This document shows positions 7,828 to 15,479 of a stretch of DNA of 48,493 bases, piece by piece. The notes beneath the pieces are model-generated. The model was not told where the DNA came from and ran no database searches. It saw nothing but the letters and a program-made list of their open reading frames with translations. Source of the DNA: Lawsonibacter sp. Lineage in GTDB: Bacteria > Bacillota > Clostridia > Oscillospirales > Oscillospiraceae. Each line of letters begins with the position of its first letter. Position 1 is the first letter of the stretch. The position numbers and the translations under genes are program-made. The stretch is from the NCBI GenBank assembly GCA_022798855.1, contig JAAWNI010000001.1, positions 1 to 48,493 on the forward strand, in the 5' to 3' direction.

Positions 7828-7968
7828 ATGAAGCACATTCAGACGCTTAACGGAGCCACTTTGAAGGCCAGCGCCGCCAAGGGCGGCTGCGGCGAGTGCC
7901 AGACCTCTTGCCAGTCCGCCTGCAAGACTTCCTGCACCGTCGCCAACCAGAAGTGTGAGAACAAGTAA
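7828..7968 (+). CDS. scfA: SCIFF ranthipeptide precursor (six cysteines in forty-five residues)
   Basis: This 46-residue peptide starts MKHIQTLNGATLKAS, the conserved leader of the SCIFF family. Its six cysteines are at 21, 24, 28, 32, 36 and 43. SCIFF peptides are ribosomally made and crosslinked by a dedicated radical SAM enzyme that forms sulfur-to-carbon thioether bridges. Family members are near-universal in Clostridia, with proposed roles in signalling or quorum sensing. AGGAGGGG (7813-7820) lies 7 bases before the ATG, and a near-consensus promoter and strong terminator bracket the gene. Messenger levels of the peptide can therefore greatly exceed those of the maturase downstream. Confidence 0.95.
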   Translation: MKHIQTLNGATLKASAAKGGCGECQTSCQSACKTSCTVANQKCENK

Positions 7969-7981
7969 ATCACAAAGCCTG

Positions 7982-8012
7982 AAAGGGCGGGCGCTTTCGC
8001 GCCTGCCTTTTT
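7982..8012 (+). terminator. Strong intrinsic terminator after the SCIFF peptide
   Basis: AAAGGGCGGGCGC (7982-7994), loop TTTC and GCGCCTGCCTTTT (7999-8011) form a 13-bp stem with two G-U pairs, running into the T-tract. It separates the highly expressed precursor from the downstream genes. Confidence 0.85.
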
Positions 8013-8039
8013 GCTGTGTCCGGTTATTGGGGAGGACGT

Positions 8040-8549
8040 ATGGCGAATATAATTGGAATAAATCCCCAGTCCTGTGGCTGCGGACTTCTGCAAATGAGCA
8101 ATGGGCTGACCGATGTTTTTTTGAATGTGCTGATTCTCAGCGGCTCGGCGCTGGCCAAAACCGTCTCTGAAAAACGGCTGATCGTGTGGCTGGCGGAGAA
8201 GGACCAGAGTAGGGTGGGAGCAGGAACGGTAGATTTCGACCTGTGGGAAATGCCCTGGGATTTAAATACCTTTGAAGAAGATAGGGCATTTCTGCTCCGG
8301 GTGGCCTTGGGGGCAAAAGAGCGGCTGGGCTGGGAAAAATTGAACTACCGCCCCAATGAGGACATACTGTTTCCCTGCCTGGACCACTTTTCGGAATTGA
8401 TATCCGGCTTCTCTCAAATTCAGCCGGGCGTTTTGGAGGAGTGGCTGGCGGAATCAGACCCATCTGACCCGGTGATGTCCGGGTTTCCCAGGTGTTCCAG
8501 ACATCAAACCCTGCTCTCCATTTTTGGATGCCACATCTGCAATAACTGA
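8040..8549 (+). CDS. Unknown 169-residue protein between SCIFF peptide and maturase
   Basis: I do not recognise this protein. It starts at ATG 8040 with GGGGAGGA just upstream; a GTG at 8016 is possible but overlaps the terminator. Visible features are an N-terminal QSCGCGLL, a hydrophobic stretch DVFLNVLILSGSALA (not long enough to be a clear membrane helix), a middle DLWEMPWDL...RAFLLRVALGAKERLGW region, and a Cys-rich tail with CSRH and GCHICNN. No enzymatic motif is evident. Its place between precursor and modifying enzyme is unusual for SCIFF loci, where the two are normally adjacent. It could be an accessory factor, an immunity-type cargo gene, or a chance insertion. Confidence 0.75.
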   Translation: MANIIGINPQSCGCGLLQMSNGLTDVFLNVLILSGSALAKTVSEKRLIVWLAEKDQSRVGAGTVDFDLWEMPWDLNTFEEDRAFLLRVALGAKERLGWEKLNYRPNEDILFPCLDHFSELISGFSQIQPGVLEEWLAESDPSDPVMSGFPRCSRHQTLLSIFGCHICNN

Positions 8550-8592
8550 AAGGGGAGCACCGCTTATAAAATCATGCTTTCATACTATGATT

Positions 8593-8662
8593 GAGGAAAA
8601 ACGAAGTTTTCCCAAAAGTTTCTTTTTGATTCTTTTCTTTTCAAAGAAAAAGAATGCACAGA
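8593..8662 (+). repeat. Interspersed palindromic leader repeat, copy 1 (before SCIFF maturase)
   Basis: The block starts GAGGAAAAACGAAG and continues through a T-rich tract into an imperfect hairpin (ATTCTTTTCTTTT against CAAAGAAAAAGAAT). It ends just before the maturase ribosome site. A near-identical block lies before recN (36940-37015, minus strand) at the same position relative to the start codon. Confidence 0.8.
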
Positions 8663-8676
8663 AAGGAGAACATGAC

Positions 8677-10098
8677 ATGACAACTGTACATACCTTTACC
8701 GCCCTGGGCCAATACCTGGCGGCGGACGTCAACAGCGGGGCGGTCCACGTGCTGGACAAGCTGACCTATGACCTGCTTAGCGGGGCAGGGGAGGGGCCTT
8801 TGGGAGAGGAGCTGCCCCAAGGGCTGGCGGACAAGCTGTCCCAGTACAGCCGGGCCGACCTGGAGGAGGGCTGGCTGGAGCTGCTGGAGCTGCAGCAGGC
8901 CGGACTGCTCTTCACCACCGACGAGTACATTGACCCGGAAGCCGCTATGGCCCTGCCCAAGGCGGCGGTGGTCAAGGCCCTGTGCCTTCATGTGTCCCAC
9001 GACTGCAACCTGCGGTGCAAATACTGCTTCGCCTCCACCGGCGACTTCGGCACTGGCCACCGGATGACCATGGACCTGGATACCGCCAAAAAGGCCATTG
9101 ACTGGGTGGCGGCCAAGTCTGGAAGCCGACGGAACATCGAGGTGGATTTCTTCGGCGGCGAGCCGCTGATGGCTATGGACGTAGTGAAGGGAACGGTGGA
9201 GTATGCCCGCTCCCTGGAAAAAACCCATGACAAGGTGTTCCGCTTTACCATCACAACCAACGGTGTGCTGCTGGACGATGAAACCATCGACTACGTCAAC
9301 CGGGAGATGTCCAACGTGGTCCTCTCCCTGGACGGCCGCCAGCAGGTGAACGACCATATGAGGCCCTCCATAAACGGCAAGGGCAGCTACGAGGTGATCG
9401 TGCCCAGGTTCCAGAAGCTGGTGTCCCAACGGGGGACCAAGGACTACTATGTCCGGGGCACCTTTACCCGAGAGCATTTGGATTTCACCCAGGACGTCCT
9501 CCACATGGGGGATCTGGGCTTCCGGCACGTGTCGGTGGAGCCGTGCAGCGGCCCGGCTGACGACCCCTACGCCATCCGTGAGGAGGACTTGGGCAGGGTA
9601 GAGGAGGAGTACGAGAAGCTGGCCCAGGCCCTGCTGGAGCGGAAGGATATCAATTTCTTCCACTTCAACGTGGACCTGTCCCAGGGCCCCTGCGTCATCA
9701 AGCGGCTGCGGGGCTGCGGCGCTGGCTGCGAGTATGTGGCCATCACGCCGGACGGAGACATCTACCCCTGCCACCAGTTTGTGGGAAAAGAGGAGTTCCG
9801 CATGGGCAGCGTCTATGACGGCTCCTTTGATATGGAGGTTTCTGGACAATTTGCCCAGCAGAATGTCTATACCCGTCCCGCCTGCCGGGAGTGCTGGGCG
9901 AGGTTCTATTGCAGCGGCGGATGCTCCGCATCCAATCTGCTTGTCAATGGCGACATAACAAGGTCCAACGAGGTGGCCTGCGCAATGGAGCGCAAGCGTT
10001 TGGAGTGTGCGATTGCCCTCAATGCTATCGCGGCCGGCATGGGGGAGCGGCCGAATACAGGATGTGATAATACAGACTGTAATCTCTGCCGCTGCTGA
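8677..10098 (+). CDS. scfB: SCIFF radical SAM maturase (thioether-forming, SPASM-type)
   Basis: This enzyme installs thioether crosslinks in the SCIFF peptide encoded upstream. In 473 residues it shows an N-terminal region of about 95 residues fitting a leader-peptide recognition (RRE-like) domain. The radical SAM motif CNLRCKYC follows (Cys110, 114, 117). FFGGEPL, TTNG and LSLDG segments complete the barrel. The SPASM/twitch region has many cysteines: CVIKRLRGCGAGC, YPCHQF, CRECWARFYCSGGC and a CDNTDCNLCRC tail that would bind auxiliary Fe-S clusters. ATG 8677 is chosen because AAAGGAG (8662-8668) precedes it; the longer frame upstream is the translated repeat. It is separated from the SCIFF gene by an extra ORF. 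Confidence 0.94.
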   Translation: MTTVHTFTALGQYLAADVNSGAVHVLDKLTYDLLSGAGEGPLGEELPQGLADKLSQYSRADLEEGWLELLELQQAGLLFTTDEYIDPEAAMALPKAAVVKALCLHVSHDCNLRCKYCFASTGDFGTGHRMTMDLDTAKKAIDWVAAKSGSRRNIEVDFFGGEPLMAMDVVKGTVEYARSLEKTHDKVFRFTITTNGVLLDDETIDYVNREMSNVVLSLDGRQQVNDHMRPSINGKGSYEVIVPRFQKLVSQRGTKDYYVRGTFTREHLDFTQDVLHMGDLGFRHVSVEPCSGPADDPYAIREEDLGRVEEEYEKLAQALLERKDINFFHFNVDLSQGPCVIKRLRGCGAGCEYVAITPDGDIYPCHQFVGKEEFRMGSVYDGSFDMEVSGQFAQQNVYTRPACRECWARFYCSGGCSASNLLVNGDITRSNEVACAMERKRLECAIALNAIAAGMGERPNTGCDNTDCNLCRC

Positions 10099-10154
10099 GA
10101 ACCAAGCCATTTCCCGATATTTCGCGTATTCTGCACACTTTGACCACAATATTT

Positions 10155-10194
10155 AGAGAAAAGAGGGGCCGAATATCTGCCCCTCTTTTTCTCT
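10155..10194. terminator. Bidirectional terminator after the SCIFF maturase
   Basis: AGAGAAAAGAGGGGC and GCCCCTCTTTTTCTCT pair over about 15 bp around a CGAATATCT loop, with T-rich sequence in the 3' arm. The remaining 10099-10386 stretch holds no gene, only this hairpin and the promoter at 10273. Confidence 0.8.
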
Positions 10195-10272
10195 GGTTCT
10201 TTGATTGACATAATATTGTTTACATAATATTTTTAAAGAATTGGCAAAAACAGAGAAAATCATAAAACCCTC

Positions 10273-10301
10273 TTGCGAAAAAGCCCGAAAAGCGCTATAG
10301 T
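10273..10301 (+). promoter_or_regulatory. Promoter for the SpoIIM-like gene
   Basis: TTGCGA (10273-10278), a 17-bp spacer and TATAGT (10296-10301) give a plausible vegetative-type promoter about 85 bp before the ATG. Confidence 0.5.
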
Positions 10302-10386
10302 AGAAAGCACCCAGCAATTTATAGATATTTTGGAATCCGCGTCTATTTTTTCCGCTCCCCTCATAGGTTGGACTGAGGTGATGCCT

Positions 10387-11007
10387 ATGGGGCTGAGGAT
10401 AAGGAAAAAGTGGGACTTGCTGTCGGAGCAGACCGCCGCGCTGGCGGCGTTGGGGATCGCATTCCTTCTGGGAGGGGGAGCGGGCTGTCTCTTTGCCGCT
10501 CTGTCCAGCGGCGAGGGGGCCCAGGAGCTGAGCGGCTACCTGGCCGGCTACCTGGCCTTGGCTCAGAGCGAGAAGCTGCCCCAGAGCCTGTGGCTCGTCC
10601 TGTGGGGACAGCTGAAGTACCCGCTGGCCGCCCTGGCCCTGAGCGTGACGGCTCTGGGTGTGGCGGGTTTTCCCCTTCTGTTTGGAGTGCGCGGATTCTT
10701 TCTCGCCTTTTCTTCCGCCTGCTTCTGGCGAATTTTCGGCCCCCGGGGGCTGTTCCCCGCCTTTATTCTGTTTGAGCTGCCCGCGCTGCTCTGGGCTCCT
10801 GCGCTCTTTATCCAGGGTGTCCCCGGGTTTCTGTCCTCGCAAAGACTGCTGCGCCGGTCTTTGGGGGCGGGCGGCGGCGGGGCCGCCCTCAACGGCGCGT
10901 TTTGGTGCCGGGTTGGGCTTTGCGCCGGCCTGAGCTTAGGGGCAGGGCTGTTGGAATACTGGGTGGTCCCCGTCCTTCTGAGGGCGGCGGCCCGCTTTGT
11001 ATTATAA
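10387..11007 (+). CDS. spoIIM: Stage II sporulation protein M-like membrane protein
   Basis: The 206-residue protein is strongly hydrophobic, with about five membrane segments (roughly residues 17-37, 75-95, 98-118, 120-145 and 175-200) and a basic N terminus (GLRIRKKWDLL). Size, topology and position just before a XerD-type recombinase match the SpoIIM family of Clostridia. SpoIIM works with SpoIIP and SpoIID in peptidoglycan remodelling during engulfment. ATG 10387 is preferred over ATG 10381 because GAGGTG at 10375-10380 would touch the first ATG. A SpoIID-like gene is also in this window (1492-3282), but spoIIP is not. Assignment rests on topology and synteny more than on sharp motifs. 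Confidence 0.7.
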   Translation: MGLRIRKKWDLLSEQTAALAALGIAFLLGGGAGCLFAALSSGEGAQELSGYLAGYLALAQSEKLPQSLWLVLWGQLKYPLAALALSVTALGVAGFPLLFGVRGFFLAFSSACFWRIFGPRGLFPAFILFELPALLWAPALFIQGVPGFLSSQRLLRRSLGAGGGGAALNGAFWCRVGLCAGLSLGAGLLEYWVVPVLLRAAARFVL

Positions 11008-11083
11008 GAACCTGCATTCGCAACCGTTGCACACTGTCTGACCGGGCTTTTTCCCGCCATGCCCGGCCAGGAATACAGGTTCT
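11007..11083. repeat. Inverted repeat with inner hairpin between spoIIM and xerD
   Basis: AGAACCTG (11007-11014) and CAGGTTCT (11076-11083) enclose CCGGGC/GCCCGG (11042-11047 and 11061-11066), whose loop contains a run of five T. The structure begins at the spoIIM stop codon and ends about 25 bp before the recombinase start. It may fold in the intercistronic RNA. Confidence 0.4.
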
Positions 11084-11108
11084 ACTTTGGATTCCGGGAG
11101 TTGAAGAC

Positions 11109-11990
11109 GTGTCTGAATTGCTGTTGGTCTATGAGGACTTTTTAAAAACTGAAAAACAGGCCTCGTCCAACACGGTCAGCTCTTACATGAGGGATGTCTG
11201 TCAATTCGCCGCGGCCATGGACAGCAAAAGCGTGCCGCTTACCCAGGTGGCCAATCAGGATGTGGAGGACTATGCCAGCGCCCTGACAAAGCGGGGCAAA
11301 TCTCCGGCTACAGTCACCCGCTCGGTGGCTTCCATCAAGTCCTTTTACTCCTGTATGGTGAACAAGGGCCTGGTGGACCAAAACCCGGCCAAGGGGGTGT
11401 CCGCAGCCAAGGTGGAGCGGAAGCTCCCCCAGGTACTTACCGGGAAAGAGGTGGAGCTGTTTCTGGAACAGCCTGAGTGTACCGACCTGAAAGGCTATCG
11501 GGACCGGGCTATGTTGGAGCTCCTCTACGCCACCGGCATTCGGGTCAGTGAACTGATTGAGCTGAATGTGAGTGATTTAAATCTGCCTGGGGGCGTTTTG
11601 CGGTGCTTCAGCAAGGGCAGGGCGCGGATCATCCCCCTGTATCCCACGGCTGTCCGGGCCCTGGGGGAGTATGTCAACAATGTCCGGCCGCAGCTGGTGG
11701 ATGCGGTGGGTGAAACCGCGCTGTTTGTCAATATGAACGGCGAGCGCATGAGCCGCCAGGGCTTTTGGAAGCTGATCAAGTACTACCAGGAGAAAGCGGG
11801 CATTCAGAAGGACATCACCCCCCACACCCTGCGGCACTCCTTCGCCGCCCATCTGCTGGAGAATGGGGCCGACCTGCGCTCCATTCAGGAGATGCTGGGC
11901 CACGCAGACATCTCGTCCACCCAGATTTACTCCAAGCTCATCAACCAGAAGATCAAGGATGTCTACAAAAAGGCCCACCCCAGAGCGTAA
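11109..11990 (+). CDS. xerD: Tyrosine recombinase, XerD-like
   Basis: The 293-residue protein has an N-terminal SAM-like core-binding domain (about 1-90) and a catalytic domain with the full tyrosine-recombinase set: Arg145 (GIRVSEL), Lys169 (FSKGRARIIPL), His239/Arg242 (HTLRHSF), His265 (GHADISS) and the nucleophile Tyr274 (TQIYSKL). The length and the MLGHADISSTQIY motif are typical of XerC/XerD, which resolve chromosome dimers at dif with FtsK. GTG 11109 is chosen because GGAG lies 8 bases upstream. The position after spoIIM is the usual one for xerD in spore formers. A second, more divergent recombinase lies at 20918. Confidence 0.9.
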   Translation: MSELLLVYEDFLKTEKQASSNTVSSYMRDVCQFAAAMDSKSVPLTQVANQDVEDYASALTKRGKSPATVTRSVASIKSFYSCMVNKGLVDQNPAKGVSAAKVERKLPQVLTGKEVELFLEQPECTDLKGYRDRAMLELLYATGIRVSELIELNVSDLNLPGGVLRCFSKGRARIIPLYPTAVRALGEYVNNVRPQLVDAVGETALFVNMNGERMSRQGFWKLIKYYQEKAGIQKDITPHTLRHSFAAHLLENGADLRSIQEMLGHADISSTQIYSKLINQKIKDVYKKAHPRA

Positions 11991-12016
11991 AATCAGCTGA
12001 GATATGTACAAATTTT

Positions 12017-12055
12017 AGACCGTTTGCCGAATCGGACAGGCAGGCGGTCTTTTTT
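12017..12055 (+). terminator. Intrinsic terminator after xerD
   Basis: AGACCGTTTGCC (12017-12028) pairs with GGCAGGCGGTCT (12039-12050) across a 10-base loop, with two G-U pairs, followed by TTTTT. Confidence 0.85.
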
Positions 12056-12081
12056 AGCAATAGACTGTTGGTCGTGATTGA

Positions 12082-12108
12082 ATTGTTCGGAGAAATATGG
12101 TAATATAA
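12082..12108 (+). promoter_or_regulatory. Possible promoter for murD
   Basis: A TATAAT (about 12103-12108) lies 15 bp after a TTGTTC, an acceptable but short spacer, about 35 bp before the murD start and just after the xerD terminator. Confidence 0.4.
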
Positions 12109-12141
12109 TTTATTGGAAAAATAATGGAAGGAGGACGTGCA

Positions 12142-13527
12142 ATGTCCACCATGTCTGAATATTTAGAGTCTCTGCGGGGAAAGTCCATCGCCATTATCGG
12201 CATGGGGGTGAGCAACACCCCACTGATCCGCGCCTTTCTGCGGGCTGAACTGAAGGTGGCGGTCTGTGACAAGTCCCCCCGGGAGCGGGTGGAGGAGCAG
12301 GCCGCCGAGCTGGAGAGCCTGGGGGCCAAGCTGCGGCTGGGTCCTGACTACCTGGCCAAGATACACAAGGCCGACATCATTTTCCGTACGCCCGGACTCA
12401 GCCCCAACACGCCGGAGCTGGAAAAGGCGGTGGCGGGGGGGAGCATCCTCACCTCTGAGATGGAGCTGTTTTTCCAGCTGTGTCCGTGCCGGATCATTGG
12501 CGTGACGGGCAGCGACGGAAAGACCACCACTACCACGCTCATCAGCGAGTTCTTAAAGGAGGCGGGCCTTAACGTCTATCTGGGGGGGAACATCGGCCGG
12601 CCGCTGCTCCCCGATGTGGACGGCATGACCCAGGAGGACGTTGCGGTAGTGGAGCTGTCCTCCTTCCAGCTGATGACCATGAACCGCAGCCCCAATGTGG
12701 CGGTGTTTACCAATTTGTCACCCAACCACCTGGACTACCACCACACCATGGAGGAGTACACCGGGGCCAAGCTGAACATTTTCTGCCATCAGAACCCCCA
12801 GGACCGGGCCGTCTTCAACTATGACAACGACATTACCCGGTCGCTGGCCAAGGCCGCTGTGGGCCGGGCCATGCTGTTCAGCCGCAAGCAGCGGCTGGAG
12901 GAGGGGGTATACCTCCGGGACGGCGCCATCTGGCTGACCAACGACATGGGCAGCCGGGAGGTTCTGCCGCTGGCCGACATCCATATCCCCGGTGTGCACA
13001 ACATCGAAAATTACATGGCCGCCATCGCGGCGGTGGACGGAATCGTCCCCGATAAGTGCGTCCGGGCGGTGGCCCAGCGTTTCACCGGAGTGGAGCACCG
13101 CATCGAGCTGGTGCGGGAGCTGGACGGGGTGAAATACTACAACGACTCCATCGGCACCAGCCCCACCCGCACCATGGCCTGTCTGGACTCCTTCGACCAG
13201 AAGCTGATCCTCATTGCCGGCGGGTATGACAAGGGGGTTCCATTTACACAGCTTGGCGTGTCTATGGTGGAGAAGGCTAAGGTCCTGATTCTCACTGGCG
13301 ACACCGCCCCCGCTATCAGGAAAGCGGTGGAGGATGCTGAGGGCTATGCCGGGAGCGGCTTGCGGCTCCTTGAAACCGAGGACCTGGCCGCCGCCGTGGC
13401 CGCCGCCCGGGACGCCGCCCAAGAGGGGGATGTGGTGGTGCTGTCCCCAGCCTGTGCCGCCTTTGACCGCTTCAAAAACTTTATGGAGCGTGGAAAGGTG
13501 TTTAAACAGCTGGTGAACGAACTATAA
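12142..13527 (+). CDS. murD: UDP-N-acetylmuramoyl-L-alanine--D-glutamate ligase
   Basis: MurD adds D-glutamate to UDP-MurNAc-L-alanine in cytoplasmic peptidoglycan precursor synthesis. The 461-residue protein has the three Mur-ligase domains: an N-terminal Rossmann domain (KSIAIIGMGVSN), the central ATPase with P-loop GVTGSDGKTTTT (about 120-131), SSFQL and NLSPNHLDYH, and the C-terminal domain with NDSIGTSPTRT and IAGGYDKG. ATG 12142 has AAGGAGG at the right distance; the earlier ATG 12124 overlaps that site. Here murD is not in a dcw cluster but stands alone next to xerD and a PLP enzyme. Confidence 0.95.
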   Translation: MSTMSEYLESLRGKSIAIIGMGVSNTPLIRAFLRAELKVAVCDKSPRERVEEQAAELESLGAKLRLGPDYLAKIHKADIIFRTPGLSPNTPELEKAVAGGSILTSEMELFFQLCPCRIIGVTGSDGKTTTTTLISEFLKEAGLNVYLGGNIGRPLLPDVDGMTQEDVAVVELSSFQLMTMNRSPNVAVFTNLSPNHLDYHHTMEEYTGAKLNIFCHQNPQDRAVFNYDNDITRSLAKAAVGRAMLFSRKQRLEEGVYLRDGAIWLTNDMGSREVLPLADIHIPGVHNIENYMAAIAAVDGIVPDKCVRAVAQRFTGVEHRIELVRELDGVKYYNDSIGTSPTRTMACLDSFDQKLILIAGGYDKGVPFTQLGVSMVEKAKVLILTGDTAPAIRKAVEDAEGYAGSGLRLLETEDLAAAVAAARDAAQEGDVVVLSPACAAFDRFKNFMERGKVFKQLVNEL

Positions 13528-13554
13528 TTGAAATAGATAGGATTGACAAGTGAA

Positions 13555-14808
13555 ATGGCTTTACTGATAAACGACCGTGTCAGGGCTCTGGGCGACCAGG
13601 CCCAGAGCCAGCTGACAGAGGAATTTTCCCGCATCGACGCCATCGCCCAGGAGAACACCGCCCGGGTGCTGGCCGCTTTTCAGAAGCACAAGGTGGCCGA
13701 CGGCTATTTCGCCGGCACAACCGGCTACGGCTACGACGACCTGGGCCGGGATAAGCTGGACGAGATTTACGCCGGCCTCTTCGGTACTGAGTCCGCTCTG
13801 GTGCGCATCCAGTTTGTCAACGGCACCCACGCCATCGCCTGCGCCCTGTTTGGCGCGCTGAAAGCGGGGGATGTGCTGCTGTCCGCCGTGGGCGCGCCCT
13901 ACGACACCCTGCTGGGGGTGGTGGGAGCGGTGGACAAGGGCCCCGGATCCCTGAAAGACTACGGCGTGGAGTACAGACAAGTAGAACTCCTTGACAACAA
14001 GCCCGACCTGGAGGGGATGGCCAAAGCCGCTGCGGACCCCCGAGTGAAGGCGGTGCTCATCCAGCGCTCCAAGGGCTACTCCACCCGGGCGTCTCTGTCA
14101 GTGGAGGAGATCGGGGAGATGTGCCGGGTGATTAAGGGCGCCAACCCCAGCGCCGCCATCCTGGTGGACAACTGCTACGGCGAGTTTGTGGAAGCTCTGG
14201 AGCCCACCCACGTGGGGGCCGATCTGGTGGTTGGCTCTCTAATCAAAAACCCCGGCGGCGGGCTGGCTCCCACAGGGGGCTACATCGCCGGCCGGCGGGA
14301 CCTGGTGGAGGGGGCCGCTATGCGGCTCACCGTCCCCGGCATCGGTGGGGAGTGCGGCTGCACCCTGGGTCAGAACCGCCTGCTCTACCAGGGTCTGTTT
14401 CTGGCGCCCCACACGGTGGCCCAGGCGGTGAAAACCGCCGTCTTCGCCGCCAAGGTGATGGAGCTGCTGGGCTATGAGACAGAACCCCACTCCTCGGCGG
14501 TCCGCCACGACATCATCCAGATGATCCACATGAAGGAGCCGGAAGCTCTGCGGAGATTCTGCAAGGGTATCCAGTTCGGCGCGCCGGTGGACTCCTACGT
14601 TACCCCGGAGCCCTGGGACATGCCGGGCTACGACTGCCAGGTGATTATGGCCGCCGGGGCCTTCATCCAGGGCGCGTCCATCGAGCTGTCCGCCGACGCC
14701 CCCATGCGGGAGCCCTATACCGTCTACCTCCAGGGGGGGCTGACCTACGAATCAGGCAGGCTGGGCGTCCTGCTGGCCGTCCAGGAGCTGCTGGGACCTT
14801 CTGTTTAA
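13555..14808 (+). CDS. PLP-dependent enzyme, YnbB / aluminium-resistance (methionine gamma-lyase-like) family
   Basis: The 417-residue protein belongs to the Cys/Met-metabolism PLP fold-type I family usually annotated as aluminium resistance protein or YnbB. Key features are TTGYGYDDLGRD near residue 55, the FVNGTHAI cofactor-phosphate loop (87-94), LVDNCYGEF (about 203-211) and the Schiff-base lysine Lys231 in SLIKNPGGGLAPTGGY. Catalytic activity has not been defined by sequence; beta- or gamma-lyase chemistry is likely. ATG 13555 is preferred to TTG 13543, which directly abuts the only AGGA. It begins 27 bp after murD and may be cotranscribed with it. Confidence 0.88.
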   Translation: MALLINDRVRALGDQAQSQLTEEFSRIDAIAQENTARVLAAFQKHKVADGYFAGTTGYGYDDLGRDKLDEIYAGLFGTESALVRIQFVNGTHAIACALFGALKAGDVLLSAVGAPYDTLLGVVGAVDKGPGSLKDYGVEYRQVELLDNKPDLEGMAKAAADPRVKAVLIQRSKGYSTRASLSVEEIGEMCRVIKGANPSAAILVDNCYGEFVEALEPTHVGADLVVGSLIKNPGGGLAPTGGYIAGRRDLVEGAAMRLTVPGIGGECGCTLGQNRLLYQGLFLAPHTVAQAVKTAVFAAKVMELLGYETEPHSSAVRHDIIQMIHMKEPEALRRFCKGIQFGAPVDSYVTPEPWDMPGYDCQVIMAAGAFIQGASIELSADAPMREPYTVYLQGGLTYESGRLGVLLAVQELLGPSV

Positions 14809-14845
14809 CATTAAAACCGAATAAAAGTTCAGGGTGGGGTGTACT

Positions 14846-15436
14846 ATGGAAGAAAAAAATAATATCCAAATTGCGATAGAAGCATTTGGCCATAGGCACC
14901 CAGAGATAAAGTTGGAAAAATCGACGATTTCTTGCCAAAATATCAGAGTGCTTGAAAACAAGCTCCATATTACGATACCAACTGCGGTGAAGGACTATTT
15001 TCAAGCTTATACATTCTCCGTCCCATTTGTTGCAGGAAGGCTGCTGGGTGACTTTTCATATACCTACTGTGAAGAGACAGGCGGGTGGCGTAAGATGGAG
15101 GTCGAGGAAGAAATTTCGACTAGAATTATACAGCTTCCGTTAATGTTTCCAGATTCTGATTTGCGTGAGTTTGAAAGAGTGAATGAAATTTTTATTGGAA
15201 CAGGCTTCCTATATTTGGGCTTATACGACGAAGAAAAATATGTTTTACTCGACTTACAAACCGAACAGGTGTATCAAGCGGACATGGCGCGAGTGCGCCC
15301 AACGTCAAAAGAAGAGGCTAGAGCAGATATTCTAAAGTGGGCGCTTCCATTTTTTGATCGCTTTGATGATTTGGTGCGCTGTTTTTTTGCGGGCGAACTT
15401 TATGATGAGGAAGAAATGACTTTTGATGTTGAGTAA
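14846..15436 (+). CDS. SMI1/KNR4 (SUKH)-like protein
   Basis: The 196-residue acidic soluble protein has the SUKH-like pattern: an early helix-turn with LENKLHITIPTAVKDYFQAY (about 32-51), a central strand region GTGFLYLGLYDEEKYVLLDLQ and a helical tail ending in DLVRCFFAG. SUKH proteins are best known as immunity proteins against contact-dependent or polymorphic toxins. No toxin gene is adjacent. The gene is clearly AT-richer than murD or ligA, which suggests horizontal acquisition. ATG 14846 is used; GGTGGGGTG lies upstream. Confidence 0.65.
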   Translation: MEEKNNIQIAIEAFGHRHPEIKLEKSTISCQNIRVLENKLHITIPTAVKDYFQAYTFSVPFVAGRLLGDFSYTYCEETGGWRKMEVEEEISTRIIQLPLMFPDSDLREFERVNEIFIGTGFLYLGLYDEEKYVLLDLQTEQVYQADMARVRPTSKEEARADILKWALPFFDRFDDLVRCFFAGELYDEEEMTFDVE

Positions 15437-15479
15437 AGTAGGCAGAAATTAGGCGGTGGAAGTAGAAAGAAGTGGCGCA

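Noticed and set aside
10902..11108. N-terminal extension of the XerD-like protein back to 10902
   Set aside because: It overlaps the spoIIM gene and has no ribosome site. GTG 11109 with GGAG gives the normal XerD length.
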